Of a DNA stretch of 64,000 nt, positions 9,601-17,483 are shown one piece after another. The first letter of the stretch is position 1. Each line of letters starts with the position of its first letter. Source of the DNA: Saprospiraceae bacterium (GTDB taxonomy: Bacteria; Bacteroidota; Bacteroidia; Chitinophagales; Saprospiraceae); contig JAHDFP010000001.1 of NCBI GenBank assembly GCA_020628095.1, forward strand, positions 248,001-312,000, written 5' to 3'. Made by a program: the position numbers and the translations under genes. The notes under the pieces were generated by a model. It saw only the letters and a list, made by a program, of their open reading frames with translations, was not told where the DNA came from and made no database searches.

Positions 9601-11513
9601 TGGATTGTTATTCGGACTCTACAGCGATGGCTACAGCCATCGCCTCTAACGGAATAGCACCTTATGATTACAACTGGAGTAACTCTAGTCAAACACAAAG
9701 CGTCAATAATCTAAGTGCTGGTCTCAATTATGTTACCGTGACCGATCAAGATGGTTGCGAAGAGATAGATACCGTCCTCGTCGATTCCCCTCCCGAGATT
9801 ATTATACAAGCCATTATACAAGAAACGAGTTGCATAGGTGGCAATGACGGATCTCTTGATCTAATAATAGAAGGTGGTGTCGGTAGTTCTTATGATATAT
9901 TATGGTTTGATAATCGCGAAGATTCCTTTATTGATAATCTTAGCACAGGCGAGTATTGTGTCACAGTTACCGATGAGAACAATTGCGAAGAGTCGATGTG
10001 CTTCTTGGTACCAGATAAAGAAGAAATAAAAATAGATCCTCTAGTAGAACAAGTCACTTGCGAAGACGCTTGTGATGGTCGAATAACCCTACAACCAAAT
10101 GGTGGCTCAGGAGATTTTATTTTTAGTTGGCTTGGACCAAATAGTTTTGCATCTAATAATGAGAATATAGAGAACCTCTGCATTGGGTTATACTCTCTCA
10201 CTATATCCGAAAGATCCAATAGAAGCTGTCAAAATATATTTGAGCTAGATATAGAACTAGAAAATAACATCCAGGTCATATTAGATCCCATAAGATTGAT
10301 ATCCTGCTATGAAGGTAGCAACGGTGTTCTAGAAGCGGTAGTAGATGGTGGGGCTGAGCCATATATCTATGATTGGTCTGATAATATTACAAGAATAAAC
10401 GACGACGAGAATATTGCCTCAGACTTATCACAAGGTATGTATGGCGTTACGGTAACGGATCAAAATGGGTGTACTAGTATGGCCTCTTTAGAGCTATTGC
10501 AACCAGACCCCATAGACATTACATTCTCCAATGAAGATATAATATGCTACGGAGATAGTACAGGTATCGCTGTTGCTAATGTAGAAGGAGGAACGCCTCC
10601 CTACCTCCTAGAATGGAATAATGCGGCAAGCACAGACACAATAAGAAACCTAAAAGCAGGCAATTACACCTTACAAGTTATAGATAAAAATGGTTGTGAT
10701 TACGAAGCAACGACTACGGTAAATCAACCCGATGAGGCCATAGATTTATCTTTCGAGTTTACAGAGATTACTTGTGCTGGTGGAGATGATGGTAAAGTAA
10801 GAATCGGCGTAGAAAACGCCATAGAGCCAGTGGAATTTAGTCTGGATGACTCCAATTTCAAGTTTGACAGCTCTTTTATTAATCTGACAAGTGGATTATA
10901 TACAGCGTACATTTTAGATGGCAATGGATGTAAGGTCGCAGAAGAATTTATGATACCAGATGGCGATGAACTAATAGTCGATCTGGGCAAAGACACCACG
11001 GTGAGATTCGAATCAGACATAGTACTTAGTGTCTTAGTGGAAAATAATACTGGCGATCTTGAGTTTGATTGGAACTCATCTATACTAAGTTCTTTTTCTT
11101 GTACTGATTGCCCTAATCCTTTAGTACAAAATGTGATAAATACATTTACGGCTACGGTAACTGTATCAGATGAAAGTGGCTGTACAGGCAAGGATTTCAT
11201 CAATGTGTCAGTCATAGAAGATAACGTCATTCAAGTTCCAACAGGCTTTACGCCAGATGGTGACCGTATTAACGACTTGCTTAATGTCTTTGGTGGCCCA
11301 GAAATAGAGGTAATAAAATTTACCGTATATAGCCAATGGGGTAACAAGATCTACGAAGAATCTAATTTTAAGACAAACGACATAAATATAGGATGGGATG
11401 GGACGCATAATGGGAATCCTGTGCCCGCAGGAAGTTATGTATGGACCGCAGAATTTTTGCTTTCTAGTGGGCGGAAAGAATTTGCCTCTGGACAAACAAC
11501 ACTTATCAGGTAA
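6615..11513 (+). CDS. SprB-like secreted adhesin with SprB repeats and CHU_C sorting domain
   Basis: A giant secreted surface protein of 1632 residues. Order: signal peptide ending T-T-A-Q (about residue 22); choice-of-anchor L domain (about 30-280, with G-I-D-R-G-I-V-L-S-T-G and F-A-S-E-E-Y); a P-domain/proprotein-convertase-like beta-sandwich (about 420-590, with R-L-N-D-L-D-I-Y-L-R-A-P); a fibronectin-like segment (about 635-750); nine SprB-like repeats of about 75 residues (755-1455), each with C then D/G, then Y-x-W-x-N/D and T-V-T-D-x-x-G-C; a PKD-like module; and a C-terminal gliding-associated CHU_C domain (1539-1632) starting T-G-F-T-P-D-G-D. The last is the type B sorting signal for T9SS export. 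The start is TTG: an in-frame stop lies at 6609-6611, and the first ATG would fall inside the signal peptide. The downstream SprF gene is 3 bp away. Confidence 0.92.
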   Translation: MSSKIVFGISLLLAMVSSDTTAQMQVSSGNQAHVNAEGIFNDVFLGNGVEILDVIYEGADDAVGLFENSIEEIGIDRGIVLSTGKVSDIEKNSSFSASSNTSGETISNPDLRNLAGVDIKDIAQFRVKFRPTSDTLRFRYVFASEEYDPQFMCSPQNDAFGFFIQGPNPNGADYNFNNIALIPDTILPVTINTVNSGILPPGRDSTECKRPRGSLDFSQFYNQTDSTGFPVFYGYIDIFVAEAVVVPCEIYTLIIAIADGEDGAADSAVFLEEKSFNTGSLEISVDNPGVDGGISEGCSPGKINISLGNNVTSDFPIEVNPISDNTLPDIAIPDQDYKIEESRIFIPQGQNTTSITLSPMSDNLDEETEYVYLSIRRDICNIDTLIIPIFDNSLDFIDIPDTLYTCFGNPVRIESEIGDDVNVTEPARFANQNTIKISDPNTIITSSIEVSGLPQEYLTPRMISSVCIDTLIHTRLNDLDIYLRAPNGQYLELSTDNGQRANNDAQLDTFINTCFVVDAPNKISLGNPIEGSPMPGNPNYKGEFLPEGDWFSWLSPNISKSNGTYELLIIDDSGEFVGELRSWTITFNSIYEIEFNWFPSEGLNCLTCPSVNAVLENSQHYYLSLTDSYSCSNVDSVWIEVIPEPEQLEITCNAISPSTVDITWTDDPNASYYEFRLQEKFPWLRTDGQNPIFIFGYRIEIISATNIQIQGLLPEEEIDVIVRGVNQNANFDKACLGLQDTVFCTSLPCLNSLPQLDSISIEQPSCSTQSGINVELFATDSNLPLTYRVYSDNYTFENNTGVFMSLPQGDIPIRIINAAGCAIQDTIRIQEPPPVLIGAELTNITCSGNQDGRIEVIVEGNDPPFTYDWNNVVSSDNIVTDLGPNTYTVTVTDSKGCTAEESFLIIDPDPIEYRYVQLDTIDCLEERTAMATLDISGGLSPYNISWDNGRDQDTITGLSAGRIDYTITDQYGCVIIDSAMVIKRTGFDLEHQVSTLDCYSDSTAMATAIASNGIAPYDYNWSNSSQTQSVNNLSAGLNYVTVTDQDGCEEIDTVLVDSPPEIIIQAIIQETSCIGGNDGSLDLIIEGGVGSSYDILWFDNREDSFIDNLSTGEYCVTVTDENNCEESMCFLVPDKEEIKIDPLVEQVTCEDACDGRITLQPNGGSGDFIFSWLGPNSFASNNENIENLCIGLYSLTISERSNRSCQNIFELDIELENNIQVILDPIRLISCYEGSNGVLEAVVDGGAEPYIYDWSDNITRINDDENIASDLSQGMYGVTVTDQNGCTSMASLELLQPDPIDITFSNEDIICYGDSTGIAVANVEGGTPPYLLEWNNAASTDTIRNLKAGNYTLQVIDKNGCDYEATTTVNQPDEAIDLSFEFTEITCAGGDDGKVRIGVENAIEPVEFSLDDSNFKFDSSFINLTSGLYTAYILDGNGCKVAEEFMIPDGDELIVDLGKDTTVRFESDIVLSVLVENNTGDLEFDWNSSILSSFSCTDCPNPLVQNVINTFTATVTVSDESGCTGKDFINVSVIEDNVIQVPTGFTPDGDRINDLLNVFGGPEIEVIKFTVYSQWGNKIYEESNFKTNDINIGWDGTHNGNPVPAGSYVWTAEFLLSSGRKEFASGQTTLIR

Positions 11514-11516
11514 AGT

Positions 11517-12542
11517 ATGAATAGAAAATTCGTACATATTATTTTAATACTGATAGTTATCTCAGGACCACTGAGATCGCAAGACCCGATATTTTCTATT
11601 TCTGATTTTGAAGAATTATACCTTAACCCCGCTTACTCATTCAATGCGATCACTGAAGACACAAGAGTATCTGCTAATCTTAAATTTCGAGATCAGTGGA
11701 ACGCTGTCAATGTAGGCGACGTGTACAATACATCTCGGGTATTAGCAGATTTTAATATTTACAAATCCTACGTTGATGGTTTCAATGGAGGGATTATGTT
11801 CCTTAGTGATAGAAGCAATACACAAAATCTAAAAACCACATCTATATACTTTCAAGGATCGTATACACGTAAAATAAGTGGTGGACGAGGAAATGATGAT
11901 AGTCAGTTTATCACATTAGGCAGTTCTTTTGCTTTCTCGCAGACTAATATGGACCTTCAAAATTTATGGTTTAGCAGACAATATGATATCAACAGGTTCG
12001 AAATAGATCAATCCTTAGAATCTGGAGAAGAAGGTCGACAAAATTCCATTGGGTATAGAGATTTGAACATAGGTGCTCGATGGATGATGATGTACGATGA
12101 TAACAAGTATATCAAAATAGGTCTATCAGTATCTCACATTAATGGGGCAGAAATAGAAGGTCTAAACTCAAGCTATAATATGACCTCTCGATATGTACTA
12201 CATGCCGAGTCATCATTAGAATTATCAGAAAGGCTATATCACAAACCAAGTATATTATTTATCAGCCAAAACCCTTTTTGGCAAATTGTACCCGCTTATA
12301 GATTATCCATAGATATTACCAATCTAGAAAATCCATTCGCCCTAGTTATAGGACCTGCCGCAAGAATCCTAAATAGTACAAATGGAGTCATGATGGACGC
12401 CATTCTATTAGAGGTTGGACTGGAATCTCAAACATGGAATTTCAAATTCAACTTTGATATTAATACCTCGTCACTCCAAACATTTACTAATGGCAACGGG
12501 GCTATAGAACTGTCATTAGGATACAAAATAGTATCAAATTAA
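11517..12542 (+). CDS. PorP/SprF-family type IX secretion outer-membrane protein
   Basis: An outer-membrane barrel partner of a T9SS substrate, 341 residues. A signal peptide (to about residue 21, L-R-S-Q) is followed by D-P-I-F-S-I-S-D-F-E-E-L-Y-L-N-P-A-Y, the PorP/SprF opening where asparagine-proline-alanine is highly conserved, then F-R-D-Q-W. Strand-like alternation continues to the end, closing with E-L-S-L-G-Y. It starts 3 bp after the stop of the giant SprB-like gene, so the two are translated as an operon. In Flavobacterium, SprF is needed for SprB secretion; by analogy this protein is the dedicated secretion or anchoring partner of its neighbour (inference). Confidence 0.93.
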   Translation: MNRKFVHIILILIVISGPLRSQDPIFSISDFEELYLNPAYSFNAITEDTRVSANLKFRDQWNAVNVGDVYNTSRVLADFNIYKSYVDGFNGGIMFLSDRSNTQNLKTTSIYFQGSYTRKISGGRGNDDSQFITLGSSFAFSQTNMDLQNLWFSRQYDINRFEIDQSLESGEEGRQNSIGYRDLNIGARWMMMYDDNKYIKIGLSVSHINGAEIEGLNSSYNMTSRYVLHAESSLELSERLYHKPSILFISQNPFWQIVPAYRLSIDITNLENPFALVIGPAARILNSTNGVMMDAILLEVGLESQTWNFKFNFDINTSSLQTFTNGNGAIELSLGYKIVSN

Positions 12543-12579
12543 AAATGGTTAAGTTATATTAGCATCATAGTCTTCTTTG

Positions 12580-13350
12580 ATGTTGAATCCATTCGGTATT
12601 TTATTGGCTCTCATTCGATTGCTGTCTGCTTTGATTATAATGGTGACGTTCATTTTGGTCTATTCCATTCTGAGCAGGATTTTTTTTAAGAACACACAAG
12701 AGAGAGCTTTTAAGCTCAGGAGTATATACATAAGAATAATCACTGCCATATTTGGTATCAGTTGCGATGTAGAAGGTAAGGCCAGAGCAGGCACCGCATT
12801 ATATGTTTCTAATCATCGCAGCCCACTAGATCCTGTTATATTGTTACATTATCTCGATGCCTATGTTATCGCTAAAGCAGAAGTAGCGAATATTCCTTTT
12901 CTACATACTGGCGCTCAGCTTACAGGAGTTATTTATGTCCAAAGAGAAAGCAAAGACAGCAGATACTCAGTCAGGGAGAAACTCGTCGAAAAACTAAAGG
13001 AAGGGATAAATATTCTTGTCTATCCAGAAGGCACTGTCAATTATGAGAAGAAAATTATGGAATATAGACCTGGTACCTTTATAGAAGCTACTAAAAATAA
13101 CATTCCCGTCGTCCCTGTAATTTTAGAATATTATCATCAGAAAGACTTATGGAAAAACAGGTCTATGACCTCTCAGCTATTCCTGCAACTAGGAAAACTA
13201 AGAACGAAGTCCAGAATGAGAATAGGAGAACCCATGACCGCAGAAGATGGCATCATGCTAAGGGACAATATAATGGAGTGGACGCAATCACAAGTCAACA
13301 AAATGCACTCCGATTGGAAAGGAAGTGTTTTCTATGATACTAAGTCTTAG
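12580..13350 (+). CDS. 1-acyl-sn-glycerol-3-phosphate acyltransferase family (PlsC-like)
   Basis: A membrane-bound acyltransferase of phospholipid or other lipid synthesis, 256 residues from the ATG at 12580 (an in-frame TTG sits just before it). The N-terminal membrane segment is at residues 6-34. The catalytic motif N-H-x4-D is present as N78-H79 to D84 (N-H-R-S-P-L-D). The substrate motif appears as Y-P-E-G-T (about residue 149) and the following proline-rich block as P-V-V-P-V. TTTG sits directly against the ATG. The 3' end overlaps the msrAB gene by 11 bp. The acyl acceptor cannot be stated; lysophosphatidate is the family default. Confidence 0.88.
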   Translation: MLNPFGILLALIRLLSALIIMVTFILVYSILSRIFFKNTQERAFKLRSIYIRIITAIFGISCDVEGKARAGTALYVSNHRSPLDPVILLHYLDAYVIAKAEVANIPFLHTGAQLTGVIYVQRESKDSRYSVREKLVEKLKEGINILVYPEGTVNYEKKIMEYRPGTFIEATKNNIPVVPVILEYYHQKDLWKNRSMTSQLFLQLGKLRTKSRMRIGEPMTAEDGIMLRDNIMEWTQSQVNKMHSDWKGSVFYDTKS

Positions 13351-14239
13351 GTATAAATTTTAAAGAAATAGAATTGACACAGTGCCGAGTATTTTTTTCG
13401 GTAAGCCTCTCACCTATAAAGACGTGTCCTAAGTGTCCGTCACAATTATTACACAGAATCTCAGTTCTACGACCATCCGCATCAGTCTCTCTTCTGACAG
13501 CCCCTGCTATCTCATCATCAAACGCCGGCCAACCGCAACCAGAATCAAATTTAGAATCAGAAGTATATAATGGGGTATCGCACTTCTTACATATATAGAT
13601 ACCTTTTTTGAAATGTTTGTCATACTTACCAGTAAATGGTCTCTCCGTTCCTTTTTTCTCTATGACATAAGACTCGTCAGGTGTAAGAGCGTTATATGTT
13701 TTTTCTTGCCCCTCTATCAGATGGGCAAACTTATCCCTTAACTTTTTGACCTTAGGAGATATAATAACCTGGCAGTAACCTTGGTTAGAGTGGTCATTAT
13801 AATAATTATGATGATACTCCTCTGCTGGATAAAAAACATCTAAAGCCAAGACCTCTGTAACAATGGGATTAGTCCAGATCTGAGATGCCTCTTCATTTAT
13901 ATACCTTCCTACGGTCTCCTTATCTGATTGGTTGGTTGTGTATATACCAGATCTATATTGAGTACCCACATCATTACCTTGTCTATTAAGTGTGGTGGGA
14001 TCGTGAGTGGAAAAGAATACATTGAGCAAATCTTCTAAAGCGATGATGGAAGGATCATACTCTACCCTTACAACCTCATTATGACCCGTAAATCCAGTAC
14101 ATACATCCTTATAATTGGGGTTATCTACATACCCACCCATATATCCAGGCTTAACGGATAATACTCCTTTCAACCTTTGAAAAACGGCCTCCGTACACCA
14201 AAAGCACCCACCCCCAAAATGAATAACAGAACTAGACAT
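13340..14239 (-). CDS. msrAB: Fused peptide methionine sulfoxide reductase MsrA-MsrB
   Basis: A bifunctional repair enzyme reducing both S- and R-methionine sulfoxide, about 299 residues. The MsrA half (about 1-155) has the catalytic G-G-C-F-W-C at residues 10-15 (Cys12). The MsrB half (about 165-297) has two zinc-binding CxxC pairs (C-K-K-C and C-N-N-C), the S-G-C-G-W-P-A-F block and the catalytic R-H-C-V-N-S near the end. I chose ATG 14239; a GTG directly before it is possible. No signal peptide or lipobox is visible, so the enzyme is probably cytoplasmic, unlike the secreted Neisseria PilB-type fusion. It overlaps the convergent PlsC-like gene by 11 bp. Confidence 0.94.
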   Translation of the reverse strand: MSSSVIHFGGGCFWCTEAVFQRLKGVLSVKPGYMGGYVDNPNYKDVCTGFTGHNEVVRVEYDPSIIALEDLLNVFFSTHDPTTLNRQGNDVGTQYRSGIYTTNQSDKETVGRYINEEASQIWTNPIVTEVLALDVFYPAEEYHHNYYNDHSNQGYCQVIISPKVKKLRDKFAHLIEGQEKTYNALTPDESYVIEKKGTERPFTGKYDKHFKKGIYICKKCDTPLYTSDSKFDSGCGWPAFDDEIAGAVRRETDADGRRTEILCNNCDGHLGHVFIGERLTEKNTRHCVNSISLKFIPKT

Positions 14240-14398
14240 CACAAATTATTTTATAATATCAATAACAGGCAATTACTTTCAATGTTTAAAACCATTAGTC
14301 CAGTCTGACAGTAACTTACTTTCTAGACTAACATTATTCCTTTCATAATGAGATATACATAACAAAAATAAATATATCCAATAGGACGCACATAGATT

Positions 14399-14406
14399 TA
14401 AGTTTG
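14399..14406 (+). promoter_or_regulatory. Candidate -7 box (TAAGTTTG) of the comEC operon
   Basis: Exact TAnnTTTG match on the plus strand, 60 bp before the TTG start of comEC, in the spacer divergent from msrAB. No convincing -33 TTG lies 19-22 bp upstream. It would give a leader of about 50 nt. Confidence 0.4.
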
Positions 14407-14466
14407 TCAATAGGAGTTACTAATTTAACTACAACAAATTTTTAATTTCTATTTCGATCTGACAAC

Positions 14467-16497
14467 TTGCCATTATTTAAAATCGCTATATCATTCTGCC
14501 TCGGCATTTTTCTATCTAAGTACTTCTCTACTCAAAGTCATCATGTGGAGTGGCTAATACTCCTACCCGTTGGTATATTCTTATTAGCTGTGACCAGCAA
14601 TGGAAAATCCAAAACCATCGCGAACGTCTTATTATATATCTTATATATGACTTTGGGTTTTACACTGATACATGCTCATAACATACATAACAGAAAGGAT
14701 CATTTTAGCTTAGACTCTAACGGTACTCTTATAGCCTTAGTCAAAGAAAAAAAGTCTGGAACCACAAAAGATCAATTAATATGTAAGGCCAAGTATCGTA
14801 TCAATCATCTATACGCCGTTAAAGTAAAAGGAAATATAATTTGTTACATTGATACTTCTCTGAGCACTTCTATAGCAGAAGGTGATATAATAAATATCAA
14901 TAATCCTATCTACCCCATCAATGAAAATAGAAATCCCCACTCTTTCGATTATAAAAGTTATTTAAGCCATAAAGGAATTTACCACAGCACACATCTCTCT
15001 GAAGGCAACTATACCATTTTTGGCAAGTCAAAAGTGAATTGGCCCTTTGCTCTGATAAACAACATAAGATCACATATAGAAGACTCAATCAATAAAAATA
15101 TAAGTCAACCCGATAACAAAGCTATACTAAAGGCCATGTTGCTCGGTGACAAAACCGAATTAGATGACGATACAAAAGAAAGTTTTAGTGAAACTGGTGC
15201 TATACATATACTTGCCGTATCAGGTCTACACGTCGGCATCATTTCTGGGATTCTAATATGGCTACTATCCATTCTTCCATTCTATTTATCACATGGCATA
15301 CGCTATATGATAATTCTTACTGGGATATGGATATATGTACTTATCACAGGAATGGGTGCGCCGACCATAAGAGCGGCGGCCATGTTTTCGCTTTATCTTA
15401 TCGCACCGATCATTTATAGAAAATCGAATGCCTACAACTCATTAGGTATTGCCGCACTTATCATTTTATTATTTGATCCTCATCAGTTATTCACTATTAG
15501 TTTTCAGTTTTCTTTTTTGGCACTGACCAGTATTATAACGTATTATACACCCATAGAAAAGCTGCTCATTTCACCTTATCCCTTGGTAAGGTATATATGG
15601 AAGTTAGTCGCTTTGTCCATATCCGCTCAGATACTCTTGTTTCCGCTCATAATATATTACTTCAACCAATTCCCAACCTACTTTTGGGTCAGTGGTATAT
15701 TAGCCATACCTGCCGCAACAATCATAGTAGGTGCAGGACTACTACTATCGTTCTTCGCGATATTCGCTGTTTTCAATTCACTCAAAGATTGTGTATCTCA
15801 ATTTGTAGAATTCTTCCTCGACAAGTTTCTTCTTTCGATGGACTTTATACGAAGTCTACCTTTTCATATAATGGATAACTTATGGATTACAGATTTAGAA
15901 TTGGGATTGATATATGCAATCATAATCTTACTCACTTTAGGGTTCAAAGGAGGTGCAAAGCAGTTAATATTCGCAGCGGCAATAACAGGGCTTTTTGTTA
16001 CAGGGTACAGACATTTTAATATTAGAAAAGAAAAGTCGAAAAGCGAACTTATTGTATATGATATGTACAACAAAGTTTTTATAGAAAAATACAATGGCCA
16101 ATGTTACCAAACTGTGTACAGTAAAAATATTTCTGTCAAGTTAGAAGAAAGAAATTTCAAAAAATTAAGGCTTAGCAAGTACTCCACGACATCTTGTGAT
16201 ATTCCTTTGATACCCGAATGGGGACATTATACAATCATGGATAATCAATTGGCTCTAATTAACCCAAATGAAAAAATCACAGATTATAAATTCAAAAAAG
16301 ATATAAGTCTATTAATTCTATCCGAATATAGAGAAGATGTTATTCCTAGACTGATAGAAGAAAATAGCATTAATCAGATAGTCATTACTAATCTGGGTTA
16401 TCGTGATACCAAGGAGTTAGAAAAAATTTGTGTGCAACAAGAAGTACCATTATTCAATACGAAAGAAAGTGGTCCTTTTATAAAGCAGTTTCGATAA
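14467..16497 (+). CDS. comEC: ComEC/Rec2-family DNA-uptake channel
   Basis: A polytopic inner-membrane protein that passes single-stranded DNA into the cytoplasm during natural transformation, 676 residues. Two N-terminal helices and the DUF4131-like soluble domain (to about residue 190) precede the Competence domain with A-M-L-L-G-D-K and T-G-A-I-H-I-L-A-V-S-G-L-H (about 222-262) and some ten membrane helices. The C-terminal part (about 520-676) is short and lacks the H-x-H-x-D-H of a metallo-beta-lactamase domain, as is usual in Bacteroidota. The start is TTG 14467: the frame is closed by TAA at 14443-14445 and no ATG lies between. The stop overlaps the next gene's ATG by one base, indicating coupled translation. 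Confidence 0.9.
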   Translation: MPLFKIAISFCLGIFLSKYFSTQSHHVEWLILLPVGIFLLAVTSNGKSKTIANVLLYILYMTLGFTLIHAHNIHNRKDHFSLDSNGTLIALVKEKKSGTTKDQLICKAKYRINHLYAVKVKGNIICYIDTSLSTSIAEGDIININNPIYPINENRNPHSFDYKSYLSHKGIYHSTHLSEGNYTIFGKSKVNWPFALINNIRSHIEDSINKNISQPDNKAILKAMLLGDKTELDDDTKESFSETGAIHILAVSGLHVGIISGILIWLLSILPFYLSHGIRYMIILTGIWIYVLITGMGAPTIRAAAMFSLYLIAPIIYRKSNAYNSLGIAALIILLFDPHQLFTISFQFSFLALTSIITYYTPIEKLLISPYPLVRYIWKLVALSISAQILLFPLIIYYFNQFPTYFWVSGILAIPAATIIVGAGLLLSFFAIFAVFNSLKDCVSQFVEFFLDKFLLSMDFIRSLPFHIMDNLWITDLELGLIYAIIILLTLGFKGGAKQLIFAAAITGLFVTGYRHFNIRKEKSKSELIVYDMYNKVFIEKYNGQCYQTVYSKNISVKLEERNFKKLRLSKYSTTSCDIPLIPEWGHYTIMDNQLALINPNEKITDYKFKKDISLLILSEYREDVIPRLIEENSINQIVITNLGYRDTKELEKICVQQEVPLFNTKESGPFIKQFR

Positions 16498-17417
16498 TGG
16501 ATATAAAAGACAACATACTCTTTAGTAAAGGTGAAAGGAACGCATTACTCGCCGTCGCTTTGGTCATAATAGTATGGCAGATATATCTACTCTATTACAA
16601 ACATAATTACACCGAAGAATCAGAAAAATTAACGATTACTGAGGTCATAGAAAAAGAACTTCCTACACTTCCCGAAAAAGAAAAACAAAAAGTTATCTCA
16701 TCTATAAAAGACAATGCTAAACAAACAAGATCAAAAAGTAAGTCAAATAAAACAATAAAAGCTCAAGCTGTAGAAATAGAATATTTCGAATTTGATCCTA
16801 ATACCTTAGATAGTCTTTCTTGGCTAAAATTAGGTGTCAAATCTTATGCCATCAAAAACATAAACAAATACCTTAATACGGGTGCAAGATTTTATCAGTG
16901 CGAAGACATCAGAAAAGTATATGGACTAGATTCTATGACTTACCAAAACATACTGCCTTATTGTTCTATAGCTCACGAGAAAAAACCTAAACCGATTAAG
17001 AAATCGAAAAAAGTAGTAGAATCAAAAGACATTAATATTAACCTAGCCGACACCACCGCTCTCAAAAGACTTTATGGCGTAGGATCAAAACTGGCAAGTC
17101 GAATTGTGAAATATAGAAATGCCCTGGGTGGATTCCACTCCAGTGATCAGATTTTTGAAGTATGGGGAATAGACTCGCTCATGATCTCAAAAAACCAAAA
17201 TATATCCTGTTCTGGTTCAATCAAACAACTCAACATAAACACACTCACCTCTAAACAACTCTGGAAACACCCTTACCTTAGAAAACAGAAGCTAAGCCAA
17301 CATATATACAATTATAGAAAGCAGCATGGGCCATACAGCACCATAGACGACCTTCTGAAAATAAAAACAATAGACTCTAATACCCTAAACAAAATCAAAC
17401 CCTACATCAAAATATAG
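16497..17417 (+). CDS. Membrane-anchored helix-hairpin-helix protein, ComEA-like
   Basis: A probable DNA-binding competence protein, 306 residues. One membrane helix (about 18-35) precedes a lysine-rich spacer and three helix-hairpin-helix units: a first degenerate one (about 95-150), a second with L-Y-G-V-G-S-K-L-A-S-R-I-V-K-Y-R (about 183-230, the clearest G-x-G-x-x-L-A/I-x-R-I hairpin) and a third near the C-terminus (N-I-N-T-L-T-S-K-Q-L). In ComEA a single such domain binds incoming DNA at the envelope. ATG 16497 overlaps the comEC stop (TAATG). The operon with comEC supports a role in uptake, though housekeeping DNA binding cannot be excluded. Confidence 0.85.
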   Translation: MDIKDNILFSKGERNALLAVALVIIVWQIYLLYYKHNYTEESEKLTITEVIEKELPTLPEKEKQKVISSIKDNAKQTRSKSKSNKTIKAQAVEIEYFEFDPNTLDSLSWLKLGVKSYAIKNINKYLNTGARFYQCEDIRKVYGLDSMTYQNILPYCSIAHEKKPKPIKKSKKVVESKDININLADTTALKRLYGVGSKLASRIVKYRNALGGFHSSDQIFEVWGIDSLMISKNQNISCSGSIKQLNINTLTSKQLWKHPYLRKQKLSQHIYNYRKQHGPYSTIDDLLKIKTIDSNTLNKIKPYIKI

Positions 17418-17440
17418 AACCATATTACTCTGCTATGGTT
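17418..17440 (+). terminator. Hairpin directly after the comEC operon
   Basis: AACCATA (17418-17424) and TATGGTT (17434-17440) form a 7-bp stem with a 9-nt loop, immediately after the HhH gene's stop codon. It is followed by ATCTTAA rather than a strong T-run, so termination is plausible but not compelling. Confidence 0.35.
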
Positions 17441-17468
17441 ATCTTAAGACAAGGTCCATGATTCTGCT

Positions 17469-17476
17469 TAACTTTG
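17469..17476 (+). promoter_or_regulatory. Candidate -7 box (TAACTTTG) of the ABC exporter gene
   Basis: Exact TAnnTTTG match followed by exactly 7 nt and then the TTG start codon at 17484. Transcription would start at or within a base or two of the initiator codon, giving a leaderless mRNA. No obvious -33 TTG. Confidence 0.5.
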
Positions 17477-17483
17477 TCTCATA

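Noticed and set aside
8879-10980. Periodic sequence of about 225 bp that might be a DNA repeat array or CRISPR-like structure
   Set aside because: The periodicity is at the protein level (SprB-like repeats); the DNA units are too diverged and there are no identical repeats or spacers.
10724-11230. 168-codon open frame on the minus strand within the SprB-like gene
   Set aside because: It is a shadow of the repeats: very rich in S, T and L, with no domain-like pattern, and entirely inside a well-supported gene on the other strand.
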